DNA of 64,000 nt from an uncultured Treponema sp. (GTDB taxonomy: Bacteria > Spirochaetota > Spirochaetia > Treponematales > Treponemataceae). The stretch spans positions 1-64,000 of the forward strand of contig CALFIX010000037.1 in assembly GCA_937877515.1 (NCBI GenBank). The letters run 5' to 3'. Shown piece by piece: positions 24,294-31,914 of this stretch; position 1 is the first letter of the stretch; each line of letters starts with the position of its first letter. The notes under the pieces are model-generated. The model was given only the letters and a program-made list of their open reading frames with translations, was not told where the DNA came from and ran no database searches. The position numbers and the translations under genes were made by a program.

Positions 24294-25769
24294 ATGATAA
24301 AAAATAATTCTATAGGCTTAAATGTTCAAAAGGCTTTATGCGCCTTGTTTTTGTTTATAATCCTTAGCGTTACAGCTTCACAGTGCTTTGCGGAGTCTAA
24401 AACTTCAGAAAAGAAAAACACTTGTCGCCAGTATTCGGATATGATGAGTTCACTTTTCTATTTTATTCAGCAAAATTATGTAGATGAAGTAGATCCGGAA
24501 GTGTTGTATGAAGGCGCTATAAGGGGTATGCTGGAAAGCCTGGATGACCCATATTCTTCTTATTTGGATAAAGCAGAGTGGCGTAGCTTAACAGATACGA
24601 CCGTTGGAAACTTTGGCGGAGTTGGTTTACAGATTACTAAGCCTTATGAGTCTACTCCAGAAAAACCTGCTTATGTAGAAGTTGCTCAACCCATAGAAAA
24701 TTCTCCGGGAGCAAAGGCCGGTATAATCTCTGGCGACCTTATAATAAAAATAGAAGACGTGGACACTTCTACAATTTCTATGGAAGAAGTTCTTGGTATG
24801 CTTAGAGGTACTGTTGGAGAAGATGTTAAAGTTACAATTAGACGTGGTAAAACTTTAGAGTTTGAAAGAGTCCTTACTCGTGCAGTAATAGAAAATCCAA
24901 CTGTAAAATACGGCATGATAGAAAATACAAAAACTGGATACATACGCATTTCCAGTTTTTCTGCAAATACTGCAAAGAATGTTCAAGATGCATTAGATTC
25001 ATTTAAAGAAAATAAATATGACTCTCTTATAATAGATTTGCGTAATAATGGCGGTGGACTTTTATCTAGTGCTGTAGATATTGCGGATAAATTTATAGAT
25101 TCTGGTGTTATTGTTTCTACAAAGAGCCGCCTGAAATATGAAAACTCAGTTTATTTTGCAAGTGACAAAAAAACTGTTGTACACAATATTCCGATTGTTG
25201 TTTTAGTAAATGGTGCTTCTGCCAGTGCCAGTGAAATTTTAAGTGGAGCATTTAAGGATACAAAAACCGCTTATCTTGTCGGTCAAAAAACGTATGGCAA
25301 GGGAAGCGTTCAAGTTCCAAATTCTCTTTTAGATAGCGATGGTTTTAAAATTACAGTTGCACGCTATTATTCTCCAAGCGATGTAAATATAGACAAAAAA
25401 GGTATTATGCCGGATGAAGAAGTGCTGTTCCCAGAATTTTCTGAAGAAGAGGAAGAACGTCTAGAAAAATTACTTTCTTCTAATGTAATAGAAAAATATG
25501 TAGAAGAGCATGCAGAAATGTCAGAAAAGAATATAGAAACTTATGCATCTTCTCTTTGCAAGGAATATAATTTGGACGGTAGAGTTGTTCGTAAGCTTAT
25601 TCGTAATGAAGTAGATAGAACAAAGCCTTCTCGTTTGTATGATATGGACTATGATGTTCAACTAAAAAAAGCTTTAGAGATTGTTCATTCTCCAGATTTT
25701 GCACAAAAGCTTTCCAGCGTAAAAACATTAAAAGAAATGGAAGAAGAATCTGAGGAAAGTAAAAAATGA
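24294..25769 (+). CDS. ctpA: S41 carboxyl-terminal processing protease (CtpA family)
   Basis: 491 aa. A signal peptide (about 1-33) leads to the periplasm. An N-terminal helical segment ends in YEGAIRGMLESLDDPYSSYLD. A PDZ domain follows (about 105-190, FGGVGLQI to GEDVKVTIRRG). The catalytic core has SLIIDLRNNGGGLL, the nucleophile serine in VNGASASASEILSGAF near 310, and the lysine in YGKGSVQ near 337. It cleaves proteins from the C-terminus. A charged tail of about 100 residues is longer than minimal family members. It starts a run with rsmE, a WecG/TagA-like gene and a sigma54-activator-like gene, with 4-bp or near overlaps. Confidence 0.93.
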   Translation: MIKNNSIGLNVQKALCALFLFIILSVTASQCFAESKTSEKKNTCRQYSDMMSSLFYFIQQNYVDEVDPEVLYEGAIRGMLESLDDPYSSYLDKAEWRSLTDTTVGNFGGVGLQITKPYESTPEKPAYVEVAQPIENSPGAKAGIISGDLIIKIEDVDTSTISMEEVLGMLRGTVGEDVKVTIRRGKTLEFERVLTRAVIENPTVKYGMIENTKTGYIRISSFSANTAKNVQDALDSFKENKYDSLIIDLRNNGGGLLSSAVDIADKFIDSGVIVSTKSRLKYENSVYFASDKKTVVHNIPIVVLVNGASASASEILSGAFKDTKTAYLVGQKTYGKGSVQVPNSLLDSDGFKITVARYYSPSDVNIDKKGIMPDEEVLFPEFSEEEEERLEKLLSSNVIEKYVEEHAEMSEKNIETYASSLCKEYNLDGRVVRKLIRNEVDRTKPSRLYDMDYDVQLKKALEIVHSPDFAQKLSSVKTLKEMEEESEESKK

Positions 25770-26581
25770 GGCAGTATGTTGCTTCTGAGAACTTAGATAA
25801 AAAAGGTATTCTTTATGTGCACGGCAAAGAGTTTAAATATTTTTCTAGCGTACTTCGCTTAAAAGCGGGCGACATGATTTATGTAAGGCTTTTAGATGGC
25901 ACGTTGCAGCCAATGACTGTAAGTAAAATTGATTCTGCAGAAAGGTGCGTTGTCTTGCAGTGTGCAGGCTCTAAGCAGGAAAAGCAAAATTTAGGTGCAA
26001 ATGAAGCTCCTCCCTTGCAAAAGAATACCGGCACAGAGTTGTGGCTTTTTCAGTTTATTGCAAAGCCTCCAAAAATGGAGTTAATTTTGCGTCAAGCCGT
26101 TGAATGCGGAGTGTCTTATTTTGTTCCTGTTGTCGGAGAGTTTTGTCAAAAAGGGAATGTTGAATCTGCTGTAAAAAAAAGTGATGAATCAGATGAACGC
26201 TGGAAGAGAATTGTAACAGAAGCCAGAGAACAAAGTGGTTCTCCTGTAGCAACAAAAATATTAAAAGCTTTAAGCGTTAAAGAAGCTGCCCTGCTTTGGA
26301 AGGAAAAGTGCTCCAGTAAAAATGCTAAAGCTGTAGTTCTTTATGAGCAGACTGAAAGTACATTACCAATTCAAGAAGCCTTAAAAACTGATTCAAAGAC
26401 TTCTTGTGCTGCTATTTGTGTTGGTGCGGAAGGTGGAATTTCTCCAAATGAAGTTCTTCTTTTACAAGAAAATGGATTTTGCCCTATACATTTTGAAACT
26501 AATATATTAAGATGCGAAACAGCAGCGTTGTATGGTATTGCAGCTGTACAAACCATGCTTACGATTATGGAGAAAAGTTAA
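25766..26581 (+). CDS. rsmE: 16S rRNA (uracil-1498-N3)-methyltransferase
   Basis: 271 aa SPOUT methyltransferase. An N-terminal PUA-like domain (HGKEFKYFSSVLRLKAGDMIYV) precedes the knotted domain. PKMELILRQAVECGVSYFVPV, the glycine-rich SAM loop CVGAEGGISPNEV near 217 and ILRCETAALYGIAAV at the end are diagnostic. It overlaps ctpA by 4 bp, and its stop overlaps the next ATG (TAATG). Confidence 0.93.
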   Translation: MRQYVASENLDKKGILYVHGKEFKYFSSVLRLKAGDMIYVRLLDGTLQPMTVSKIDSAERCVVLQCAGSKQEKQNLGANEAPPLQKNTGTELWLFQFIAKPPKMELILRQAVECGVSYFVPVVGEFCQKGNVESAVKKSDESDERWKRIVTEAREQSGSPVATKILKALSVKEAALLWKEKCSSKNAKAVVLYEQTESTLPIQEALKTDSKTSCAAICVGAEGGISPNEVLLLQENGFCPIHFETNILRCETAALYGIAAVQTMLTIMEKS

Positions 26582-27321
26582 TGGCCGTTCAGCGAATAGA
26601 TGTTCTTGGAGTCCCAGTTGATATTTTACTTCCGCAAGATGTAGAAAACGAGATTTTAAAACTATTGGAAACTCCAGGTACAAAGCAAATTGTATTTATG
26701 AACATTTGGGATTTATTAAAAGCTCGTGGAAAAAATGATTATGCTGAATGTGTTAGAGAGGCAGATTTAGTTTTACCAGTTTCTAAAAGTATTTTGCGTG
26801 GTGCAAAATTTTTAAAAAAATCTATTCCCCATAGGTATAATCCTTTTACAGCGGTAATTAATTTTCTTTCTGCCTTAGAAAATCACTATAAGTCTCTTTA
26901 TATTTTAGGTGGTAGAAAAAAAAGTCTTATGGCTGCAGAACGTAATGTTCATAATACTTTTAGGAATTTACAGATAGTCGGTCGTTATGTCGGAAACTAT
27001 TCTAAAACTGTAGAAGATGATGTTGTAGAGGCAATTCGTAAGTCTTCTCCAAGTCTTGTTCTTTTAAGTGAAGGACTCAGAGAAAAAGATTTGTGGTTTT
27101 ACCATCGTAAAGAAAATTTTTCTACAAGTATTTTTCTTTTTTATAAAGAAGCCGTTGGTGTTTTTAGTGAACGAATAAAGCGTGTAGACGAAAAGATTTT
27201 TGATAAAGGTTTAGAAATTTGGCATGAAATTATACATAATCCGTTAAAAATCTTTTTACTTTTCCCTTACATCTGGTATATACTATTACTCGTCGGATAT
27301 AGAATCTTTAGGAAGGACTAG
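26581..27321 (+). CDS. WecG/TagA/CpsF-family glycosyltransferase
   Basis: 246 aa from ATG 26581, preceded by GGAGAAAAG; a longer frame from 26512 lies inside rsmE and is rejected. The opening IDVLGVPVDILLPQDVENEIL and MNIWDLLKARGKNDYAECVREADLVLPVSK match the family, which adds N-acetylmannosamine or a similar sugar to a lipid-linked acceptor. LYILGGRKKSLMAAERNV corresponds to the usual LLGGxxGVAExAA. A C-terminal hydrophobic stretch (IHNPLKIFLLFPYIWYILLL) could bind membrane. The glycan involved is unknown. Confidence 0.8.
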   Translation: MAVQRIDVLGVPVDILLPQDVENEILKLLETPGTKQIVFMNIWDLLKARGKNDYAECVREADLVLPVSKSILRGAKFLKKSIPHRYNPFTAVINFLSALENHYKSLYILGGRKKSLMAAERNVHNTFRNLQIVGRYVGNYSKTVEDDVVEAIRKSSPSLVLLSEGLREKDLWFYHRKENFSTSIFLFYKEAVGVFSERIKRVDEKIFDKGLEIWHEIIHNPLKIFLLFPYIWYILLLVGYRIFRKD

Positions 27322-27337
27322 CGAAGAGTTTTTGTTA

Positions 27338-28489
27338 ATGGATGTAGCTCTTATTTCAGATAACACGGCACTTCTTTCCTGGTGCTCGTCAGAATTAGGA
27401 ACATCCTTTTCTGTAAAAGTCATACAGAAAAAAGATGCTTTGTCGACGGTTCTTCTTCAATCTCCGGATGCAGTGCTCATAGACGGAGAGCTCTATTTAG
27501 AAATAGAGCTTTGTTCTCTTGTCTCTGTGTTGTTTTTAGAACACGGCATTGGTGTGGCAGTTCTTTTTGCAGGTAAAAAATCCTTTAGCCTTTATGGCAG
27601 AAATGATATTCCGGTTATAAATATTTATAAAAATAATGGTGCATTAAAAAATTGCTTAGAATTCCTGTCTAAGTATAAATCAAAAGAAAAAGTTATAAGA
27701 GAAGATTTTAAAAGTTTTCATATTCAGCCAGAAGGGCAATTAGTTTTTCCTGAATGGGAAGGTTCTTTTATGATTTCCCGTTCTTCAAGAGAGTTTTTTT
27801 CACTTTTAAAAAATAGTTTTGAAAGTGACTTACCGGTTTTGCTATTAGGAGAAAGCGGAAGTGGAAAAGGTTTTGCTGCCCGTATTATTCATGCAAAGTC
27901 TGCAAGAAAAAAATCTCCGTTTTGTTACATAAATGTCTGTGAACGAAAAGATGATGTTCTTTTTAGTGAACTATGTGGAACAGAAAAAGGCAGCTTTACA
28001 GGCGTCGAGGATAAAGAAGGAATTTTTTCTGCTGTTAAGGATGGCACTCTTTTTATTGATGAAATTGCAGAAATGAGTTTAGCCTCGCAGTCTACTTTTC
28101 TTGGAATTTTGGATTCCCATAAATATAGAAAGATTGGCGGAACAAAAGAGTATTCTTTAGAGGCACGGCTTTTGTATGCAACAGATGCAAATTTAGAATT
28201 GCTTGTTTCTAGGGGAAGTTTTAAAAAGCAGCTTTATTATAGAATTTCTGTTTTAGTGTTACGAGTACCCCCGTTACGAGAGCATAAAGAAGACATAGAC
28301 TTTCTTTCAAGAAGGTTTGCTTTACCGTTTGGAAAAATTCTTACAGAAAAAGCTATTCAAAAACTTTACGAATATTCTTGGCCTGGCAATGTGCGGGAGC
28401 TAAAACATTGTGTAGAAAGAGCTTGCAGTAACGTCCAAAGTATAAACGTTGATGAAAAAGACATTACTTTTGAATCTTGTTTTTTTTAG
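27338..28489 (+). CDS. Sigma54 activator-like AAA+ protein lacking a DNA-binding domain
   Basis: About 383 aa. Residues 1-110 look like a degenerate receiver (VLIDG keeps an Asp but the N-terminal acidic pair is missing). The AAA+ domain has Walker A GESGSGKG near 172, the sigma54-contact loop KGSFTGV in place of GAFTGA, Walker B GTLFIDEIAEM and the YRISVLVLRVPPLREH sensor segment. It ends soon after the WPGNVRELKHCVERAC helix, with no Fis-type helix-turn-helix. ATG 27338 is chosen over TTG 27332 because GAAGAG is better spaced. The 3' end overlaps convergent trmJ by 26 bp. Confidence 0.85.
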   Translation: MDVALISDNTALLSWCSSELGTSFSVKVIQKKDALSTVLLQSPDAVLIDGELYLEIELCSLVSVLFLEHGIGVAVLFAGKKSFSLYGRNDIPVINIYKNNGALKNCLEFLSKYKSKEKVIREDFKSFHIQPEGQLVFPEWEGSFMISRSSREFFSLLKNSFESDLPVLLLGESGSGKGFAARIIHAKSARKKSPFCYINVCERKDDVLFSELCGTEKGSFTGVEDKEGIFSAVKDGTLFIDEIAEMSLASQSTFLGILDSHKYRKIGGTKEYSLEARLLYATDANLELLVSRGSFKKQLYYRISVLVLRVPPLREHKEDIDFLSRRFALPFGKILTEKAIQKLYEYSWPGNVRELKHCVERACSNVQSINVDEKDITFESCFF

Positions 28490-29192
28490 AAAATCCTGCA
28501 GCTTTATCAAAAATCATTTCTAAGTACTTGGCTTCACCTTCGCTAAGAGCAGAGCGGGAAAGAATATTCTGCCAAAAATTCTCCATTTGAGGTCTTCCTG
28601 TAACAGAAAAAAATCCAATCTCTTTTAAGCTGTCTGTTATAGATTTAATAGTTTTATCTAAACGTTCAAGAGTAATGGGAGTGTAGCCAGAATATTCTTT
28701 TTGTGTAGAGCGAAAAAGATGGTATGAAATAATTTGTACTGCATGACTTAAATTTAATGAAGCAAATTCTTCGCTGGATGGAATGGTAACACCTAATGTG
28801 CATTCCAAAAGTTCTTCATCAGTAAGACCTGTGCGTTCGTTTCCAAATACTACAGCAGCTTTGCCGTTGTTTGCAGTAATTTGTTCTGCATGTTCTGTAA
28901 ATTCTTCTGGGAGTAAAAGCATTCCCCTTTTTTTACCGCGGCGCCTGGTTGTTCCTGCAGCACATACACAGTCACTTGTTGCTTCCTTTATGGATGAATA
29001 GAATTCTGCATTTTCCCAAATGTAGGCTGCATGAATTGCAAGTATACGGACTTTTTCGTCATCATAGTCTTCTCTTTTACCGACTATGCGCAGTGTGTGA
29101 ATATTATTATTTGCCATTCCCCGGCATACAGCTCCAACGTTTCGGCTTTCGTCTGGGTGGCATAATACAATTACAATATTGTCTAAATTCAT
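28464..29192 (-). CDS. trmJ: TrmJ-like tRNA 2'-O-methyltransferase (TrmH/SpoU family)
   Basis: 242 aa. Motif 1 PDESRNVGAVCRGMANN near 13; motif 2 AVVFGNERTGLTDEEL near 130; motif 3 IPSSEEFASLNLSHAVQI near 155. These form the SPOUT knot and SAM site. The pattern fits TrmJ, which methylates the ribose at position 32 of tRNAs; other TrmH members act on rRNA or position 34, so the target is probable rather than certain. The mRNA appears leaderless (TATAGT 6 nt before the ATG). The start is divergent from the SDR gene, 47 bp away. Confidence 0.82.
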   Translation of the reverse strand: MNLDNIVIVLCHPDESRNVGAVCRGMANNNIHTLRIVGKREDYDDEKVRILAIHAAYIWENAEFYSSIKEATSDCVCAAGTTRRRGKKRGMLLLPEEFTEHAEQITANNGKAAVVFGNERTGLTDEELLECTLGVTIPSSEEFASLNLSHAVQIISYHLFRSTQKEYSGYTPITLERLDKTIKSITDSLKEIGFFSVTGRPQMENFWQNILSRSALSEGEAKYLEMIFDKAAGFSKKNKIQK

Positions 29193-29198
29193 AAGATG

Positions 29199-29204
29199 AC
29201 TATA
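29199..29204 (-). promoter_or_regulatory. trmJ -10, leaderless type
   Basis: TATAGT on the minus strand 6 nt before ATG 29192; no good -35 was found at the standard spacing. Confidence 0.4.
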
Positions 29205-29225
29205 CAGTTTTTTTTCTTTTTACGC

Positions 29226-29231
29226 TATAAT
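29226..29231 (+). promoter_or_regulatory. SDR-gene -10, leaderless type
   Basis: TATAAT ends 8 nt before ATG 29240, followed only by T residues and an A. No Shine-Dalgarno. It is divergent from the trmJ -10, with only 21 bp between the two hexamers. Confidence 0.45.
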
Positions 29232-29239
29232 TTTTTTTT

Positions 29240-29908
29240 ATGAATGAATTGTCTGGAAAATCTGCTGTTGTTTTAGGTGGAACAAGCAGCATTGGTCTTG
29301 AAGTTGCAAAACTTTTTTCAGGTCTTGGCATTAATGTAACGGCTGTTGGAAGGCATAAGCCTGCAGAGTCTTTTAAAAATATAAATTTTCTTTTGAATGA
29401 TTTTCTTAAAGATGGAATTGATTCAATAAATAAAGAACCGCTTTCTAAACTTTTAGAAAATGTAGATATAGTGTGTGTGTGTTATGGTCCGTTTGTAAAA
29501 AAGTCATTGCATGAGGTAAGTGTTCAAGAATGGGAGGAGCTTTCTTTAATGGATTATGCTCTTCCTGGTGCGGTCTGTTCAAAAGTTTTAAATTCAATGC
29601 AAAAAAGAAAATGGGGGCGCATAATTCTATTTGGTGGGACACGTACGGATTCAATACGAAATTATAAAACAACTGCAGCCTACTCAGGATTAAAAACCGG
29701 GCTTGGCGTTTTAGTAAAATCTATTGCAAGTGAATATAGAGAATATGGTATTACCTGTAATGCTGTTTTACCGGGTTTTACACGAAATGCCCCAGATAAA
29801 GATGTTATTATAAGTACTGGTGCTGTAGCAGAATGTGTTGTTCGCTTAATAGAAAATCCAATATATAACGGAGTCCTCTTAAATATTGATAAAGGATGGG
29901 CTCCATAA
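29240..29908 (+). CDS. Short-chain dehydrogenase/reductase
   Basis: 222 aa. The cofactor-binding motif GGTSSIGLEVAKLF is at residues 14-27 (TGxxxGxG variant). The active site has YSGLK near 152 (YxxxK) with upstream GGT, and GITCNAVLPGFTR near 172. It is slightly shorter than the usual 250 aa SDR. Most such enzymes reduce or oxidise a carbonyl or alcohol with NAD(P)H. FabG-like activity is possible, but the substrate is not indicated by context. Confidence 0.82.
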   Translation: MNELSGKSAVVLGGTSSIGLEVAKLFSGLGINVTAVGRHKPAESFKNINFLLNDFLKDGIDSINKEPLSKLLENVDIVCVCYGPFVKKSLHEVSVQEWEELSLMDYALPGAVCSKVLNSMQKRKWGRIILFGGTRTDSIRNYKTTAAYSGLKTGLGVLVKSIASEYREYGITCNAVLPGFTRNAPDKDVIISTGAVAECVVRLIENPIYNGVLLNIDKGWAP

Positions 29909-29956
29909 GTATAAAATAAATTTTTAAAAAATAAACATTTAAGATTTTTTTTAGAT

Positions 29957-29985
29957 TTGACTAATCCTTTTAATTGGAGTAAAAT
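29957..29985 (+). promoter_or_regulatory. Promoter of the STAS/zinc-ribbon gene
   Basis: TTGACT and TAAAAT are 17 bp apart, giving a start near 29992 and a leader of about 32 nt with a GGAGACG ribosome site. Confidence 0.65.
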
Positions 29986-30023
29986 ATATAGTATGGTAAG
30001 TCAATTGTTAATTGGAGACGAAT

Positions 30024-30575
30024 ATGACAAATAACGACCTTGTTCCAGGTTTTAATGATGAACGTGATGACAGCTTAAAGATTACTCTTGAAAAAGTAGA
30101 GGGTGTTGATAACTGTCTTATGGTAATTCTTAATGGTTACATCGATACATATAATTCTGTCTTTTTTCAAAAGCAAGTAAACAAGATTGTAAGTACAGGT
30201 TTTATAAACCTTATTTTTAGTTGTGCAAATCTTAATTATGTTTCTTCTACAGGAATCGGTTCGTTTACTGCATTTTTAAAGCTTGTAAAGCCGAAACAGG
30301 GTGATATTGTTTTATTAAATATTCAGCCTAAAGTTTATGAGGTTTTCCAGCTTTTAGGATTTTGTCAGTTCTTTAATATTAAAGACAATCTGAATGACGC
30401 TCTTGCGTTTTTTAAGGGCGAAAGCGTTGTTGTAGAAATAGAAACATTCCCTAAGGTGTTTAACTGTCCTGTATGTTCTCGTAAGCTTAAGGCTACAAAG
30501 AGTGGACGCTTTAGATGTAGTGACTGTAAGTCTATTCTGGCGATTGACCAGTCTGGTCACGTCTTCCTGGGTTAA
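30024..30575 (+). CDS. STAS-domain anti-sigma factor antagonist with C-terminal zinc ribbon
   Basis: 183 aa from ATG 30024, preceded by GGAGACG; TTG 30012 is the longer alternative. The STAS domain covers about residues 14-125, with LNGYIDTYNSVFFQKQVN and the phosphorylation-site region NYVSSTGIGSFTAFLKL where SpoIIAA has its serine. Residues about 145-183 form a four-cysteine ribbon (CPVCSRKLKA and CSDCKSI). STAS proteins release sigma factors through partner switching; the ribbon may add a protein or nucleic-acid contact. A strong terminator follows. Confidence 0.85.
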   Translation: MTNNDLVPGFNDERDDSLKITLEKVEGVDNCLMVILNGYIDTYNSVFFQKQVNKIVSTGFINLIFSCANLNYVSSTGIGSFTAFLKLVKPKQGDIVLLNIQPKVYEVFQLLGFCQFFNIKDNLNDALAFFKGESVVVEIETFPKVFNCPVCSRKLKATKSGRFRCSDCKSILAIDQSGHVFLG

Positions 30576-30595
30576 ACTTAAAACTTTTTTACAGG

Positions 30596-30623
30596 CTCCT
30601 GCCGTTATGGCAGGAGTTTTTTT
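30596..30623 (+). terminator. Terminator after the STAS gene
   Basis: CTCCTGCC, 5-nt loop, GGCAGGAG, then seven T residues. Confidence 0.9.
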
Positions 30624-30640
30624 ATATTTTGAGTGTTTCC

Positions 30641-30887
30641 TGTGGAAAACTTGTTGAATTATGTGGAAAAATCGACTTTTTTATGTGTATAACTTTTTGA
30701 ACCTAGGGTATAAATCTATAAAAAATAAGGTTAAATTTGTGTACTATACACTTTATCTCTTTGTAATATAACAAAATAGAAAAATGTATAGAGTTTTTTA
30801 CTATTTTCTCATAAAATAACGACTTATATGAAAATTTTACAAATTTTAGTTTAAAAGTAAAAATTTATATGGAAAAACTGTGGATAA
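30641..30887. other. AT-rich region with phased DnaA-box-like sites
   Basis: The 358-bp gap holds TGTGGAAAA (30641), TGTGGAAAA (30662), TGTGTATAA (30684) and, after about 190 bp of AT-rich sequence, TGTGGATAA (30879). The last two fit the DnaA consensus TTATNCACA in reverse; the first two differ by one base. All point the same way, and the first three are 21 and 22 bp apart. GTGTA-CTA-TACAC lies in the AT-rich part. This could be an origin, a DnaA titration site or a regulatory region. No dnaA or dnaN gene is nearby. Confidence 0.5.
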
Positions 30888-30895
30888 CTTTAGAA

Positions 30896-30924
30896 TTGTT
30901 TTTTGCTTAAAACAGTGATATGAT
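30896..30924 (+). promoter_or_regulatory. Promoter of membrane-protein gene, leaderless type
   Basis: TTGTTT and TATGAT are 17 bp apart; the -10 ends 9 nt before ATG 30934. The -35 begins 9 bp after the last DnaA-box-like site. Confidence 0.5.
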
Positions 30925-30933
30925 AAAGATTAA

Positions 30934-31914
30934 ATGAAACCTAATATTTCAAATGCGTTAAAACTCCTTGTTTCATACTTTTGTATTCTCATTTTAGGAA
31001 CTTTTTTGTGTGCAATTTTGTACACAATATATATTCTCTGTACAAATCTTGTAGCTGGTCAGACTTTGTCTATTTTTGATCTTTCGCTTTTTGTTAAGGG
31101 GGCAATTATTTTTGCACCAGTTGTAATGTCTTTAAGTGGAATGTTCATGATTTTTTACCTTATAAGACATTCTTCTGCTTCATGGCTACATTTAACTCTG
31201 TATTGCTTACTTTATGCTTCCAGCTGGATTATTCTAATGCCTCTGTGTTTTTCTTTAGAAAATAGAGTTCTAAAAGCTCAGATAGAAGATGAAATTTTTA
31301 TAAACGAAGAAAAGCCAATTGTATCTCCAGATTACTTTAGAAAGAATTTAAATTGTGTGTATCTTTATTCAGACGTTACAGATGAAAATTTGGTAAGCGG
31401 AATGTGCATAGAGATTTCTAGAGGTGAAGGCGAAGTTCACACTTTTAAGAATATGGCTGTTTTACCAACCAACGAAATATTTGTTGATTCAATAATACAA
31501 GAGACAATGGGGCTTCCGAGACTTGTTTCTGATGTTTTACGATATGGAGATTCAATTTTAGCAATAAGCAGAGAAGCTGCATTACGAGGATTTTTAAATT
31601 GGCTTTGCTTTGCTTCTATGGGGCTTGCTTTAATGGCTGTTGCAGGCTCGCGTCATCTTTCTTCCTGGCGTATTGTAAATGTTATAGTTATTTTGTTTTT
31701 AACATTTGGAATTTTAACTTTTAATGTTATTAATTATGAACAATCTTTCATTACTCCAATACAGCTTTATTTTAACAGCTACCTTGAAAAATTTATAAAG
31801 ATTGGAAATCCGTTTCTTATGGTCTGTAATTTTTTGCTTGCTATTATTTTATTTGTAATTGGTCTTGTAATTGATATAAAACGTAAAAAAGAAATAAAAG
31901 GACAGGCAAAATGA
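30934..31914 (+). CDS. Membrane protein of unknown function
   Basis: 326 aa. Three hydrophobic segments lie in the first 110 residues (LLVSYFCILILGTFLCAILY, AIIFAPVVMSLSGMFMIFYL, LYCLLYASSWIILMPLC). A soluble domain of about 100 residues (115-215) follows, then three more segments to the end. No family was recognised. It overlaps the next gene by 4 bp (ATGA) and shares its plan of membrane segments at both ends with a domain between, so the two probably form one complex. Confidence 0.75.
   Translation: MKPNISNALKLLVSYFCILILGTFLCAILYTIYILCTNLVAGQTLSIFDLSLFVKGAIIFAPVVMSLSGMFMIFYLIRHSSASWLHLTLYCLLYASSWIILMPLCFSLENRVLKAQIEDEIFINEEKPIVSPDYFRKNLNCVYLYSDVTDENLVSGMCIEISRGEGEVHTFKNMAVLPTNEIFVDSIIQETMGLPRLVSDVLRYGDSILAISREAALRGFLNWLCFASMGLALMAVAGSRHLSSWRIVNVIVILFLTFGILTFNVINYEQSFITPIQLYFNSYLEKFIKIGNPFLMVCNFLLAIILFVIGLVIDIKRKKEIKGQAK

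Noticed and set aside
26512..26580. Upstream extension of the WecG/TagA-like gene
   Set aside because: It lies inside rsmE in another frame; ATG 26581 follows GGAGAAAAG and begins with the family N-terminus.
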